DNA of 37,381 bases. Origin: Desulfuromonas sp. (GTDB lineage: Bacteria; Desulfobacterota; Desulfuromonadia; Desulfuromonadales; Geopsychrobacteraceae). A program made the translations under genes and the position numbers. How positions within the stretch are numbered: the stretch's first letter is position 1; each line of letters begins with the position of its first letter. The notes under the pieces are model-generated. The model was not told the origin of the DNA, made no database searches, and saw only the letters and a program-made list of their open reading frames with translations. The DNA is taken from assembly GCA_002869695.1 (NCBI GenBank), contig PKUD01000056.1, forward strand, positions 1 through 37,381, read 5' to 3'. This document shows positions 15,033 through 23,072 of the stretch, in pieces.

Positions 15033-16028
15033 GTGGACAACCAGCTGTATCTGTCATCTTCGCCCCACATTCACAGCGGCTAAACCACCGACAAGGTGAT
15101 GCGCATGGTGATCTACGCCCTGCTCCCTGCCTGTGCGGTTTCCATTTATTTTTTCGGCGTGCCCGCCTTGAGCGTGCTGCTCATCTGCACCCTCGGATGT
15201 GTTGCCGCGGAGGCGATCTGCTGCAAGGTCATGGGGCGCAAGATGACCCTGGCCGACGGCAGTGCCGCCCTGACCGGCATCCTGCTCGCCCTCAACCTGC
15301 CACCGTCCGCCCCCTGGTGGATGTCTCTGTTCGGCGCCTTCATCGCCATCCTGATCGGCAAACAGGTTTACGGCGGCCTCGGCTACAATCCGTTCAACCC
15401 CGCACTGGTGGCGCGGGTTGTCCTGCTGATTTCATTCCCGGTACAGATGACCACCTGGACCGCACCGGCCCCGATCGGCTCGGGTCTTGACGCGGTCACC
15501 ACGGCCACCCCGCTGGGTGAGATGAAAACGGCAGTGATGCTCACCGGGAAACTTCCGGAACTGGCCACCAGCGGCTTCAGCAACTATCTGACCGGAAATA
15601 TGGGCGGCTGCCTCGGGGAAGTCTCCGCCCTCGCGCTGCTGATCGGCGGCCTCTACCTGCTCTATAAAAAAATCATTACCTGGCACACCCCGGTGAGCTT
15701 TGCCGGGACTGTCATCATCATCGGCGGGATCTTCTGGCTGATCGACCCGACCAAATATCCCAGCCCTCTCTTTCACCTGCTGACCGGCGGTCTCATACTC
15801 GGGGTCTTTTTCATGGCCACCGACATGGTGTCCTCTCCGGTGACCGACAAGGGGATGCTGATTTTCGGCTTCGGCTGCGGACTGATCACCGTGCTGATCC
15901 GCCTGTTCGGCGGCTACCCGGAGGGCGTCTCTTTCGCTATCCTGTTGATGAATGCCGCGACGCCGCTGATCGACCGTTATACCCGGCCGAAGATCTTCGG
16001 GCAGATTGAGCAGGAGGCGAAATCATGA
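15033..16028 (+). CDS. rnfD: Rnf complex subunit RnfD, with an in-frame TAA at codon 17
   Basis: The conserved RnfD N-terminus V-D-N-Q-L-Y-L-S-S-S-P-H-I-H-S-G is present from a GTG at 15033. A TAA at 15081-15083 then interrupts it, where homologues usually have an acidic residue (S-G-E-S/T). The same frame continues T-T-D-K-V-M-R-M-V to a normal end at 16028, with membrane helices and the flavinylation-type motif V-T-T-A-T-P-L-G. A restart at GTG 15096 or ATG 15105 (AAGGTG six bases before it) would lose the N-terminal stretch but no helix. This is a G-to-T nonsense change, a sequencing error, or a real shortened start. The stop overlaps rnfG (ATGA). Confidence 0.9.
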
Positions 16029-16630
16029 TGAAAGATATGAGTCGCCTGCTGATCACCTTGACCCTGATCGCCGCCGGAGCCGGCCTGATCCTCTCCATGG
16101 TGGAGAGCGTCACCCGCGAACCGATCAAGGAACAGCGCCGCCTGCAGATGCTCAAAGCGCTCAGTGCGGTGCTGCCGGAATTCAACAACAGTCCTGATAC
16201 CGATATCGTCAGCCTGGAGAACGGAGTCGACAAAAAAGGCAATCCGGTCGAGGTTCTCTTCTACCGTGCCCGCAAGGATGGGGAGATCGTCGGAACTGCC
16301 TTCACCGTCGTCGCACCGGACGGCTACAGCGGCAACATCGCCGTAATGGTCGGCCTCAAACCTGACCAGAGCGTCAACGCCATCGAAATTCTCGCCCATG
16401 CTGAAACCCCTGGACTGGGGAGCAAGATAGAGGACCCCGTGTTCAAGGATATCTTCAAAGGGAAGAGCCTGGATAATGCCGACTGGCGGGTGAAGAAAGA
16501 CGGCGGTGAATTCGACCAGATCACCGGAGCCACCATCTCGCCGCGAGCAATTGTCGGTGCGGTGAAAAAGGGGCTGGAGTTCTACCGCGAGAACCGGCAG
16601 AAGATTCTGGCCGAAGGAGGTCAGCAATGA
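16025..16630 (+). CDS. rnfG: Rnf complex FMN-binding subunit RnfG
   Basis: 201 residues, with an N-terminal membrane anchor (about 8-25) and a periplasmic FMN-binding domain. The covalent-FMN motif T-G-A-T-I-S-P-R-A-I-V lies near residue 170. E-T-P-G-L-G-S-K-I-E-D-P before it is also typical. It transfers electrons across the membrane with RnfD. It overlaps rnfD by 4 nt and rnfE by 4 nt, showing tight coupling. Confidence 0.95.
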   Translation: MMKDMSRLLITLTLIAAGAGLILSMVESVTREPIKEQRRLQMLKALSAVLPEFNNSPDTDIVSLENGVDKKGNPVEVLFYRARKDGEIVGTAFTVVAPDGYSGNIAVMVGLKPDQSVNAIEILAHAETPGLGSKIEDPVFKDIFKGKSLDNADWRVKKDGGEFDQITGATISPRAIVGAVKKGLEFYRENRQKILAEGGQQ

Positions 16631-17220
16631 GCCTGGGCAAAGAATTCATCAAAGGGATCTGGAAAGAGAATGCTGTCTTCAAGCTGCTGCTCGGCATGTG
16701 TCCGGTCCTGGCGGTCACCACCAGCGCAGAGAACGGCCTGGGGATGGGACTTGCCTCGACCTTCGTGCTGGTCTGTTCGAATATCGTCGTCGCTCTGCTG
16801 CGGAAACTGATTCCATCCAAGGTGCGGATTCCGGCCTTTATTATCATCATCGCCACCTTCGTCACCGTGGTGCAGCTCAGCATGGAAGCCTGGGTCTACG
16901 ACCTCTACCAGGCGCTCGGCATCTTTATCCCGCTGATCGTGGTCAACTGCCTGATTCTCGGCCGGGCGGAGGCATTCGCCTCAAAACGACCGGTGCTTGA
17001 TGCCGCCGTTGATGGAACCGGGATGGGCCTCGGTTTCACCCTGGCACTTTTTATCCTCGGAGCCGTCCGGGAGATTTTCGGTTCCGGTGAAATTCTCGGC
17101 TTCGCACTTTTCGGACCAGGTTACCAGCCGGTTCTGCTGATGATCCTCCCGCCGGGCGCGTTTATCTCGCTGGGCTTGTTGCTGGCGGCGATGAACAAGT
17201 TTGAGGCGCGAAAAAGCTGA
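16627..17220 (+). CDS. rnfE: Rnf complex subunit RnfE
   Basis: 197 residues, six membrane helices, paralogue of RnfA. Diagnostic stretches are G-I-W-K-E-N-A-V-F-K-L-L-L-G-M-C-P-V-L-A-V, I-V-V-N-C-L-I-L-G-R-A-E-A-F-A and G-M-G-L-G-F-T-L. The conserved Cys residues help hold the membrane [2Fe-2S] centre with RnfA. It is the last gene of the operon and is followed by a strong terminator. Confidence 0.95.
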   Translation: MSLGKEFIKGIWKENAVFKLLLGMCPVLAVTTSAENGLGMGLASTFVLVCSNIVVALLRKLIPSKVRIPAFIIIIATFVTVVQLSMEAWVYDLYQALGIFIPLIVVNCLILGRAEAFASKRPVLDAAVDGTGMGLGFTLALFILGAVREIFGSGEILGFALFGPGYQPVLLMILPPGAFISLGLLLAAMNKFEARKS

Positions 17221-17241
17221 GCGGCGGCAGAGGAGCGAACA

Positions 17242-17272
17242 AAAGGCGACATCCGATCGGGATGTCGCCTTT
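17242..17272. terminator. Terminator of the rnf operon, bidirectional
   Basis: A perfect 13-bp stem (17242-17254 with 17260-17272) has a five-base loop and A/T flanks on both sides. It ends rnfE and also serves the converging M48 gene. Confidence 0.9.
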
Positions 17273-17320
17273 ATAGTTTCTCTTGCGGGGCAAGGCAGAA
17301 ACAAAGAGCTCTCACCTCTC

Positions 17321-18076
17321 CTACAGGCGGCTGATCTCCTTCAGAATGTTGTCGATCCGGTTCTGGTTCGATGGATGGGAACTCAGAAATCCCCCTCCCG
17401 CCCCCCCACCCTTCTGCAAGGTCTCGATGGAACGCTTCATGGCATACGGGTCCTCTCCCATCTCTTTTAACGCCCGCACCGCGTAAGCATCTGACTCCAA
17501 CTCATCAGATTGCGAGAACCGGGCAGCCACCGCCGTGCGTGCCAGGATTCCGAGCTGAGAGGAAGACAAGGCGCCAATGGTTCCACCTACCGAAGCAGCG
17601 GCTTCAAAGGCAACATTGGTCAGCATGATTTCCCTCATCTGCAGGTAGCTGTGCTTGAGCTTGACATGGCCTATCTCATGCCCGATGACCGCCAGAACCT
17701 GGTCGTCGGGCATCACATCCAACAGGGCTGAATGCACCCGGACGGTTCCATCCGCCATGGCGAAGGCATTCACATCCTTCGAGAGATAAACCTTGTAGTT
17801 CAGATTGAGACCATCGTAAGTATTCAGCTTACCGGTGATTTTCGCCAATCGGATGGAATAACTGCTGTTCGCGGGTGCAACCTGGCTTTGAGCGTCCAAC
17901 TCTTTTGCGGACAGCGATGCCGCCTGTTTGACACTCTCTTCATCCAACATCGAAGCCTGCAGGGCTCCGGCCCCGATCGCAAGGGCTTTCCCCGCATCGA
18001 ATTGACCATTAGCAGCGCAGCCACTGAGCAGGGCCGCTGAAAAGAGAACCAGCAATATTTTCAAAGTCATCGTCAT
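17321..18076 (-). CDS. M48 family metalloprotease lipoprotein
   Basis: 251 residues. The signal peptide ends in the lipobox L-L-S-G-C (Cys20), so it is a lipoprotein. The zinc protease motif V-I-G-H-E-I-G-H-V-K-L-K-H is at about residues 133-145, and the third ligand Glu is in D-E-L-E-S-D-A-Y-A-V. It lacks the TPR region of BepA/YfgC and is close in length to the short LoiP/YggG type. It probably acts in outer-membrane or periplasmic protein quality control. It is divergent from the glutaredoxin-like gene. Confidence 0.93.
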   Translation of the reverse strand: MTMTLKILLVLFSAALLSGCAANGQFDAGKALAIGAGALQASMLDEESVKQAASLSAKELDAQSQVAPANSSYSIRLAKITGKLNTYDGLNLNYKVYLSKDVNAFAMADGTVRVHSALLDVMPDDQVLAVIGHEIGHVKLKHSYLQMREIMLTNVAFEAAASVGGTIGALSSSQLGILARTAVAARFSQSDELESDAYAVRALKEMGEDPYAMKRSIETLQKGGGAGGGFLSSHPSNQNRIDNILKEISRL

Positions 18077-18226
18077 GGAAGATCCTTTTCTGCGCTTGCC
18101 GTTAGAGATGGGTGCCGCTAAAAATCTTACCGCATCTTTCCCCCCGGCACAAAAAACTTCATCAACTGACTGCTATACTGACAGACACAACCAATATCTA
18201 TGATCATATCAAAAGTGGTGCCAACT

Positions 18227-18856
18227 ATGAATCCGGTTCGTATCACCCTCTATCGTTGGGCCGGCAGATGGGGCCCGTTCAGCATCAAAATTCCCTGCGG
18301 TGAGTGCTCGCTAACCAAGGATGTACTGCTGGACACCTTCCAGCATGAACTGAAGGGAATTCCGGTTGAACTGGAGATCCTCGACTGGCTGGCGCACTGG
18401 TGGCAACCCCTGCGTCGAGGGGGCTGGCACGCACCGATCGTTATGGTGGAAGGGCGGGTTATCAGCCAGGGGCACGCCCTGAATCGCGGAGTTCTGACCC
18501 AGGCGGTGATCGAGAAATCGGTGCAGCAGCATCCAATCAGCGCTAATCACCTGTTCGGCAAGGAGAGCTGCCCCCATTGCAAACGGGGCAAAGGCTACCT
18601 GGAACATGCCGGGATCAGCTTTACCTACCACGATGTCGTATCCAGCCCACGTGCCCTCTATGAAATGCTTGGCCGGGTCAAACCGCTGATCGGGGCCAAA
18701 ACCCCGGTCACGGTCCCTCAAATATGGCTGGATGGCGTCTATATCGGTGGCGCAGACCAGCTCAAAACGCACGTCAAAGAACACATAGAACCGAACCCGG
18801 AACGAGGCCAATGCTCTCTATCTGCACAAGCCGCAGCCAAGGCGTCAATTCGTTGA
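18227..18856 (+). CDS. Thioredoxin-like (CGEC) and glutaredoxin (CPHC) fusion protein
   Basis: 209 residues from the ATG at 18227. An in-frame ATG nine codons earlier has no ribosome site. The N-terminal ~90 residues form a thioredoxin-like module with a C24-G-E-C27 motif and H-A-P-I-V-M-V-E-G-R-V as the cis-Pro strand. The C-terminal part is a glutaredoxin with C115-P-H-C118, T-V-P-Q-I-W-L-D-G-V-Y-I-G-G and a helical end. It is predicted to be a cytoplasmic dithiol reductase. There are no obvious operon partners. Confidence 0.9.
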   Translation: MNPVRITLYRWAGRWGPFSIKIPCGECSLTKDVLLDTFQHELKGIPVELEILDWLAHWWQPLRRGGWHAPIVMVEGRVISQGHALNRGVLTQAVIEKSVQQHPISANHLFGKESCPHCKRGKGYLEHAGISFTYHDVVSSPRALYEMLGRVKPLIGAKTPVTVPQIWLDGVYIGGADQLKTHVKEHIEPNPERGQCSLSAQAAAKASIR

Positions 18857-18963
18857 AAGACTTCGCCTCTTTGCTTCGCGCAGAAATCGGGTATAATTGA
18901 GACCAGTCAGCACTTAGCGGCAAGGTAGGCCACGGAACGTCAAATCGTGAAACGGAGGCAGGT

Positions 18964-19173
18964 ATGATTATACCGGTGAAGTATTCTGATGGGACCATGG
19001 ACCGGGTACAGTCGATACTCCTAGATACGCTGATTCTGAGTGGCGCCATTACCAAGTTCAAACGTGGCAACGGCTGGGTTACGATCGGGCTGGATCCGAT
19101 TCGCAAGCAGGGCCAGGAGCAACAGATCGTCCAAGACCGCCGTTCAGACCTGCTGACATTCTCTTTTCTGTAA
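18964..19173 (+). CDS. GSU3473 family small protein
   Basis: 69 residues. The start M-I-I-P-V-K-Y-S-D-G-T-M-D and the core K-F-K-R-G-N-G-W-V-T-I-G-L-D-P-I-R match the small GSU3473 family seen mainly in Geobacter and relatives. The function is unknown. It is probably a compact beta-rich cytoplasmic protein. GGAGG lies five bases before the ATG. It supports the Desulfuromonadales assignment. A terminator follows. Confidence 0.88.
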   Translation: MIIPVKYSDGTMDRVQSILLDTLILSGAITKFKRGNGWVTIGLDPIRKQGQEQQIVQDRRSDLLTFSFL

Positions 19174-19202
19174 GATCAACCAAGTAGCATTCTGGATAAT
19201 GG

Positions 19203-19234
19203 AAAAGGCCACCGCCTGTTGACGGTGGCCTTTT
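19203..19234. terminator. Bidirectional terminator
   Basis: A 12-bp perfect stem (19203-19214 with 19223-19234), with A4 and T4 on the outer sides, lies between converging genes. Confidence 0.9.
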
Positions 19235-19248
19235 AATCTCGTGGAATT

Positions 19249-19578
19249 CTATAACGGCAGATGAATAACAATCCCCGGGAACAGCGACACCGGCCAGCGG
19301 TCGCGATAGATAACCCTGGCCCGTTCATAGCGGTGGTTATGCCTGCGCCACTCTTTTTTTGCCCGATGATGCTGTTTGCGATGTTTTTTCCAGGCCTTGT
19401 GTTTGTGCTTGTGTCGATCATACTGCTGATAGCCAAACCCATGATTACGTGAATCGTCGTAACGCTGACTGTAACTCTTCGCGTGATCGTTCTGTTTCCC
19501 TTTATGAGCCTCACTGAGTTGCGGGGTCATCAATCCGAATGCCAGGCCAATCATTAAAACCAGAAGTGTTCTCATCAT
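19249..19578 (-). CDS. Secreted His/Lys/Arg-rich small protein
   Basis: 109 residues. The signal peptide runs to about residue 24 (cleavage after S-E-A). The mature region 25-90 is very rich in His, Lys, Arg and Tyr, with repeated H-K, K-H and H-H pairs. A short hydrophobic tail P-V-S-L-F-P-G-I-V-I-H-L-P-L follows. No family is recognised. The composition suggests binding of metals, anions or nucleic acid outside the inner membrane. The start has AGGAGGAT just upstream, which supports a real gene. Confidence 0.75.
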   Translation of the reverse strand: MMRTLLVLMIGLAFGLMTPQLSEAHKGKQNDHAKSYSQRYDDSRNHGFGYQQYDRHKHKHKAWKKHRKQHHRAKKEWRRHNHRYERARVIYRDRWPVSLFPGIVIHLPL

Positions 19579-19902
19579 ATCCTCCTGTCACTGAAAAAAT
19601 GCGTTGCCCCTCCGTTGTTTACGACCATATCGCAGGGCCAAAACAAATTCATTCGACATCAGGGCGAATACTGGCTGATGTCTATATAAATATCAGTATT
19701 TTCAGTATTTTAAAATGTCAAGCGTCGGGCTCTAAAGTGGTTCATTCCGCCCCATAAAGAGGCAGATTCCTTGACAGCAGATAGCGGAATTGACATGATG
19801 CGACGACGTCACAGGGTGGGGGACTGCACATCGGCTTCAACAACCGAACCACGCGCAGAGACCATGATTGCGAGTGGTTTTTCTTTTCCAGGGGGTGAAT
19901 TC
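19579..19902. other. Intergenic, 324 bp
   Basis: Divergent promoter region between the His-rich gene and the coiled-coil gene. It is AT-rich around 19680-19725 (TCTATATAAATATC), consistent with promoters. An in-frame extension of the downstream gene reaches 19771 but has no ribosome site. Nothing else is recognised. Confidence 0.5.
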
Positions 19903-20439
19903 ATGTATCGGCTACAGCCATTTTTTTCCTTGTTGAGCCTGCTCTGCTTGCTTACATTCGCGCAAGTTGCTCTGGCAGACACAACGGACCAAACAGCTTC
20001 GGACAGCACAGAAAGACTTGCGATTGCGGTTGAAAGACTGGTCCAGCTTCTTGAGCAGGAGTCAGCGGTTGAACATGAAGAAAAGCAGCTGCGTAAACTG
20101 GATATTGCCATTTCCTACCTGAATTTCCGTTCGCGGCGGATCGAAATTATGGATCGTGACTTAAGCATGACCAAAAGTGAACGTGAACGGATTGAGGACG
20201 TGCTGCAACAATGGCAGGAACGCAAGGAACAATTAAAAACGGCGATGGAAGAAGAATCTGGAGAGAAAAAGAAAGAGATGGAGCAGACCCTGCAGGAACT
20301 GGAGTTAAGAGAAAAAGCCATTGAGCTGAGGCGTTCGAGAATCGAAGAAGATATTATCATTATGGAAAACAAGGTTGTCGATCTGCAAAACCAACTCGAC
20401 GCCGTGGAAAGCTATGTTCAAAGACACCTTCAACTGTAA
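19903..20439 (+). CDS. Exported coiled-coil protein
   Basis: 178 residues. The signal peptide ends A-Q-V-A-L-A (about residue 24). The rest is almost entirely charged helix, with heptad-like E-R-E-R-I-E-D, L-Q-E-L-E-L-R-E-K and D-L-Q-N-Q-L-D-A-V-E-S. It is a predicted periplasmic coiled-coil with no known family. It could be a structural or tethering protein. The ATG at 19903 is chosen because GGGGGTG precedes it and a clean signal peptide follows. It lies 8 nt before the yaeQ start. Confidence 0.8.
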   Translation: MYRLQPFFSLLSLLCLLTFAQVALADTTDQTASDSTERLAIAVERLVQLLEQESAVEHEEKQLRKLDIAISYLNFRSRRIEIMDRDLSMTKSERERIEDVLQQWQERKEQLKTAMEEESGEKKKEMEQTLQELELREKAIELRRSRIEEDIIIMENKVVDLQNQLDAVESYVQRHLQL

Positions 20440-20447
20440 ATAAGGCC

Positions 20448-21041
20448 ATGGCTTTAAAATCGACCATATTCAAAGCGACCCTGCAGATCGCCGACATGGA
20501 TCGCGGCCACTACCAGGACCACTCCCTGACCATCGCCAGGCATCCTTCGGAGACCGATGAACGGATGATGGTCCGCCTGCTGGCCTTCGTCCTGCATGCC
20601 GATGACAACCTGGAGTTCACCAAAGGGCTCTGCGTCGATGAAGAACCGGCTCTTTGGCTGAAAGATCTGACCGGCAGCCTCGATCACTGGATCGATGTCG
20701 GTCTGCCGGACGAAAATCGTCTTCGCAAGGCATGCAGTCGCGCTCGCCAGGTTACCCTCTACTGCTATGGCGGCCGCAGTGCCCGCATATGGTGGGAGCG
20801 GAATGCGGAAAAATTGCGCCGATTCGGAAACCTGCAGATTCTCAACCTTCCCGCCGACGTAACCGGTTCGTTGGCGGATCTTGTACGCAGGTCGATGGAG
20901 TTTCACTGCAGCGTCCAGGACGGACAGATCTGCCTTGGTGATGCGACGACAAACCTGGTGATCGAACCTGAAACCCTTCTGCAAGGACATGGAAATGGCA
21001 CTCCCCTGGAAAGTACTCGACAGATTCAGCACCGAAGATGA
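20448..21041 (+). CDS. yaeQ: YaeQ family protein
   Basis: 197 residues. It matches YaeQ: M-A-L-K-S-T-I-F-K-A start, H-P-S-E-T-D-E-R-M-M-V-R-L-L-A-F near 40, W-I-D-V-G-L-P-D near 80, Y-G-G-R-S-A-R-I-W-W near 108. YaeQ has a PD-(D/E)XK nuclease-like fold, with Asp/Glu and Lys in these segments. Its cellular role is not settled. The last 53 bases overlap the next gene in another frame. The C-terminus after residue 180 looks less conserved. Confidence 0.92.
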   Translation: MALKSTIFKATLQIADMDRGHYQDHSLTIARHPSETDERMMVRLLAFVLHADDNLEFTKGLCVDEEPALWLKDLTGSLDHWIDVGLPDENRLRKACSRARQVTLYCYGGRSARIWWERNAEKLRRFGNLQILNLPADVTGSLADLVRRSMEFHCSVQDGQICLGDATTNLVIEPETLLQGHGNGTPLESTRQIQHRR

Positions 21042-21693
21042 GGGGATCCTGGAATTGAGGCAGCGGGGCCCAGGCGATTTTCTCATCACCGTCGGCTCCC
21101 AGATTCTGATGAACAGCAGAGCCCAGCGCTCTGAAATTGCCCTCGGCAAATTCGGCTGCCGCAAGCTGAAAGACCACCCGAGTCCGAAGGTTCTGGTTGG
21201 CGGCCTGGGGATGGGCATCACCTTGCGCGCGGTCCTCGACGAGCTGCCGGAAACGGCCCGGGTTGTCGTCGCAGAACTCAATCCCGCCATTCAGCAATGG
21301 TGCCTGGGCCCCCTCGCCGAATTGACCGAAGGAGCCGCCAGTGACCCCCGCGTCACGATTGAAATCACCGATGTCGCCGAATTGATCCGCCATGCGCAAC
21401 GAGAAAGCTTTGACGCCATCATTCTCGACCTCTACCGCGGCCCCCACCCTCAAACCGACAGAGTGAAGGACCCGATCTACGGCAGCCGTGCCATCGAGAA
21501 CAGTCGCTCCGCACTCAAGCCGGGTGGAATTTTCGCCGTGTGGGGAGAAAATCCAGACGTGGGCTTCGAAGGCCGCCTCGCCTCCGGGGGGTTCAGGGTG
21601 AAGTGCGAACGCCCCGGCAAGGGAGGGTATCGTCATGCGGTCTGGGTGGCGGAAAAGAAGACCGCGGGAAAACCCCAGCGGCAGAGTGTTTAG
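20989..21693 (+). CDS. Spermidine synthase-like Rossmann methyltransferase-fold protein
   Basis: 234 residues from the ATG at 20989 (a second ATG at 20995 is equally possible). The nucleotide-binding core is V-L-V-G-G-L-G-M-G-I-T-L-R followed by V-V-V-A-E-L-N-P, and I-I-L-D-L-Y-R-G-P. These match the spermidine synthase superfamily, though the N-terminal beta-barrel domain is very short. Substrate unknown. It may be a polyamine or SAM-dependent enzyme. The 5' end overlaps yaeQ by 53 nt, so the two are coupled. Confidence 0.85.
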   Translation: MEMALPWKVLDRFSTEDEGILELRQRGPGDFLITVGSQILMNSRAQRSEIALGKFGCRKLKDHPSPKVLVGGLGMGITLRAVLDELPETARVVVAELNPAIQQWCLGPLAELTEGAASDPRVTIEITDVAELIRHAQRESFDAIILDLYRGPHPQTDRVKDPIYGSRAIENSRSALKPGGIFAVWGENPDVGFEGRLASGGFRVKCERPGKGGYRHAVWVAEKKTAGKPQRQSV

Positions 21694-21729
21694 AATCGCA
21701 ACAGAACATTCCGCTCGGAGAGGCAGCCC

Positions 21730-22560
21730 ATGCTCAATTTCGAAATCGATACAGACAAATGTACCAAATGCGGGCTCTGCGCCAAGGACTGTCCGACCAG
21801 CATCATCAGGATGAAGAAGGGTAGCTGTCCTTATATTCCTGCGGAGAAGGAAAAGGAGTGCTTCAAGTGCCAGCACTGCCTGGCGGTCTGCCCGACCGGG
21901 GCACTGTCGATTCTCGGCAGAAACCCGGAGCAGAGCGTCACGCTCAAGGGGAACCTGCCAGATCCCCAGCAGCTTGAAACCCTGATCAAGGGACGAAGAT
22001 CGGTGCGCAGCTACCGGAATGAGAACCTCGACCCTGAACTGCTTCAGCAACTGCTGGACGTCGCCTGGCATGCCCCCACCGGGCACAACGCTTGTCAGGT
22101 CAGGCTGACGGTAATTGATGATAAGCAGGCCATGGAAAGCTTTCGGGATGAAACCTATTCCGGGTTGGCGAGACGGGTGAAATCGGGAAACCTGCCAGCC
22201 GAGAAGGCTTTTTTTGCAGATTTCGTCAATCTTTGGCAGAAGCTGCGTATCGATGTCCTGTTTCGCGGGGCACCCCACCTGGTTGTCGCTTCGGCACCAC
22301 GCGACTGCGCCTCTCCGCTGCCGGACTGCCTGATCGCTCTTTCCTACTTCGAACTTTTCGCTCAGAGCCAGGAGGTCGGAACCCTTTGGAACGGTTTGGT
22401 CAAATGGGCGATCGATGACCTGGTTCCTGAACTGCGCCAGCGCCTGCAACTCCCGTCGCAGCACCAGATCGGCTACGTGATGGTTTTCGGCAAACCGGCA
22501 ATCCATTACCAGCGTACGGTGGAAAAAGGTACTGCCAATATCGTCCGCCTCAAAAGCTAG
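21730..22560 (+). CDS. Nitroreductase with N-terminal 2[4Fe-4S] ferredoxin domain
   Basis: 276 residues. Residues 1-65 hold two cluster motifs, C-T-K-C-G-L-C-A-K-D-C-P and C-F-K-C-Q-H-C-L-A-V-C-P. A nitroreductase/FMN domain follows (R-R-S-V-R-S-Y, W-H-A-P-T-G-H-N, later G-T-L-W-N-G). The fused ferredoxin would feed the flavin, giving a ferredoxin-linked reductase of nitro compounds, quinones or similar substrates. It is soluble and cytoplasmic. It follows the spermidine-synthase-like gene by 36 nt. Confidence 0.94.
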   Translation: MLNFEIDTDKCTKCGLCAKDCPTSIIRMKKGSCPYIPAEKEKECFKCQHCLAVCPTGALSILGRNPEQSVTLKGNLPDPQQLETLIKGRRSVRSYRNENLDPELLQQLLDVAWHAPTGHNACQVRLTVIDDKQAMESFRDETYSGLARRVKSGNLPAEKAFFADFVNLWQKLRIDVLFRGAPHLVVASAPRDCASPLPDCLIALSYFELFAQSQEVGTLWNGLVKWAIDDLVPELRQRLQLPSQHQIGYVMVFGKPAIHYQRTVEKGTANIVRLKS

Positions 22561-22720
22561 CAACTGAACGGCCGACGCAAGCGGGATCGGCAAAAACGAG
22601 CCCCGTACTGCTAAAAGAAATCGAGCCGCTGGTAGAGAAAATAGTTTCCCTGCGCGGTCTCGAAAGGCCCGAGCCAAACCTTGGTTGTCCTGCGAAGAGC
22701 CTTATTTCCGCCAATCAAAC

Positions 22721-22761
22721 AAAAAAATACCCTCTTCGGCAGATAAACGCTTCGAAAAGGG
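22721..22761 (-). terminator. Minus-strand terminator without an assigned gene
   Basis: On the minus strand CCCTTTTCG (22761-22753) pairs with CGAAGAGGG (22738-22730), one mismatch, then TA and T7. On the plus strand the same hairpin is followed only by TTTT. It could end an unannotated minus-strand transcript from the AT-rich region. Confidence 0.5.
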
Positions 22762-22985
22762 GGGGTTTTCGTCTATATACGAGATCGGTCCGTCATTTAC
22801 CAACCTTATGGGCGAACTATTTAAAATATCGATCTATTTTTAAAAGTAACGTAAAAACAATACGTTCTCAGATTAATATCTAAAAATTCCGCCGTTCCCG
22901 TCGCAGATTATTTTCTCACTTCAAACTCGCGGTTTGCCCATCAAAACAAAAACAGGCTAACCCTTTGTTTTTTCGATGTTTTTTC

Positions 22986-23013
22986 TTGCATCGCCGCGGG
23001 AGAGGTGTATAAT
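22986..23013 (+). promoter_or_regulatory. Sigma-70 promoter of the zinc-ribbon gene
   Basis: TTGCAT (22986-22991), a 16-nt spacer, and a perfect -10 TATAAT (23008-23013). The start codon lies 59 bp downstream, preceded by AAGGAGAAG. Confidence 0.75.
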
Positions 23014-23072
23014 CACAACAAATAGACACTTATTGGTAATTTAAACCATATCAAGCAAGAAGGAGAAGCCCC

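Larger units (their letters stand above)
22561..23072. other. AT-rich intergenic region, 512 bp
   Basis: No gene is seen. Bases 22715-22985 are clearly richer in A and T than their surroundings. The region holds a hairpin with a T-run on the minus strand (22721-22761) and the promoter of the zinc-ribbon gene at its right end. Confidence 0.6.

Noticed and set aside
15081-15083. TAA in rnfD as a recoded amino acid
   Set aside because: TAA is not a Sec or Pyl codon; a mutation, sequencing error or restart is simpler.
19771-19902. Longer start for the exported coiled-coil gene
   Set aside because: It would bury the signal peptide behind 44 unrelated residues and has no ribosome site.
20842-22677. 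611-codon minus-strand frame
   Set aside because: Composition and lack of motifs mark it as the antisense of yaeQ, the synthase-like gene and the nitroreductase.
22900-22985. A GGGCAAACC string on the minus strand, as in c-di-GMP (GEMM) riboswitches
   Set aside because: The second conserved half of the riboswitch is missing and no gene lies downstream on that strand.
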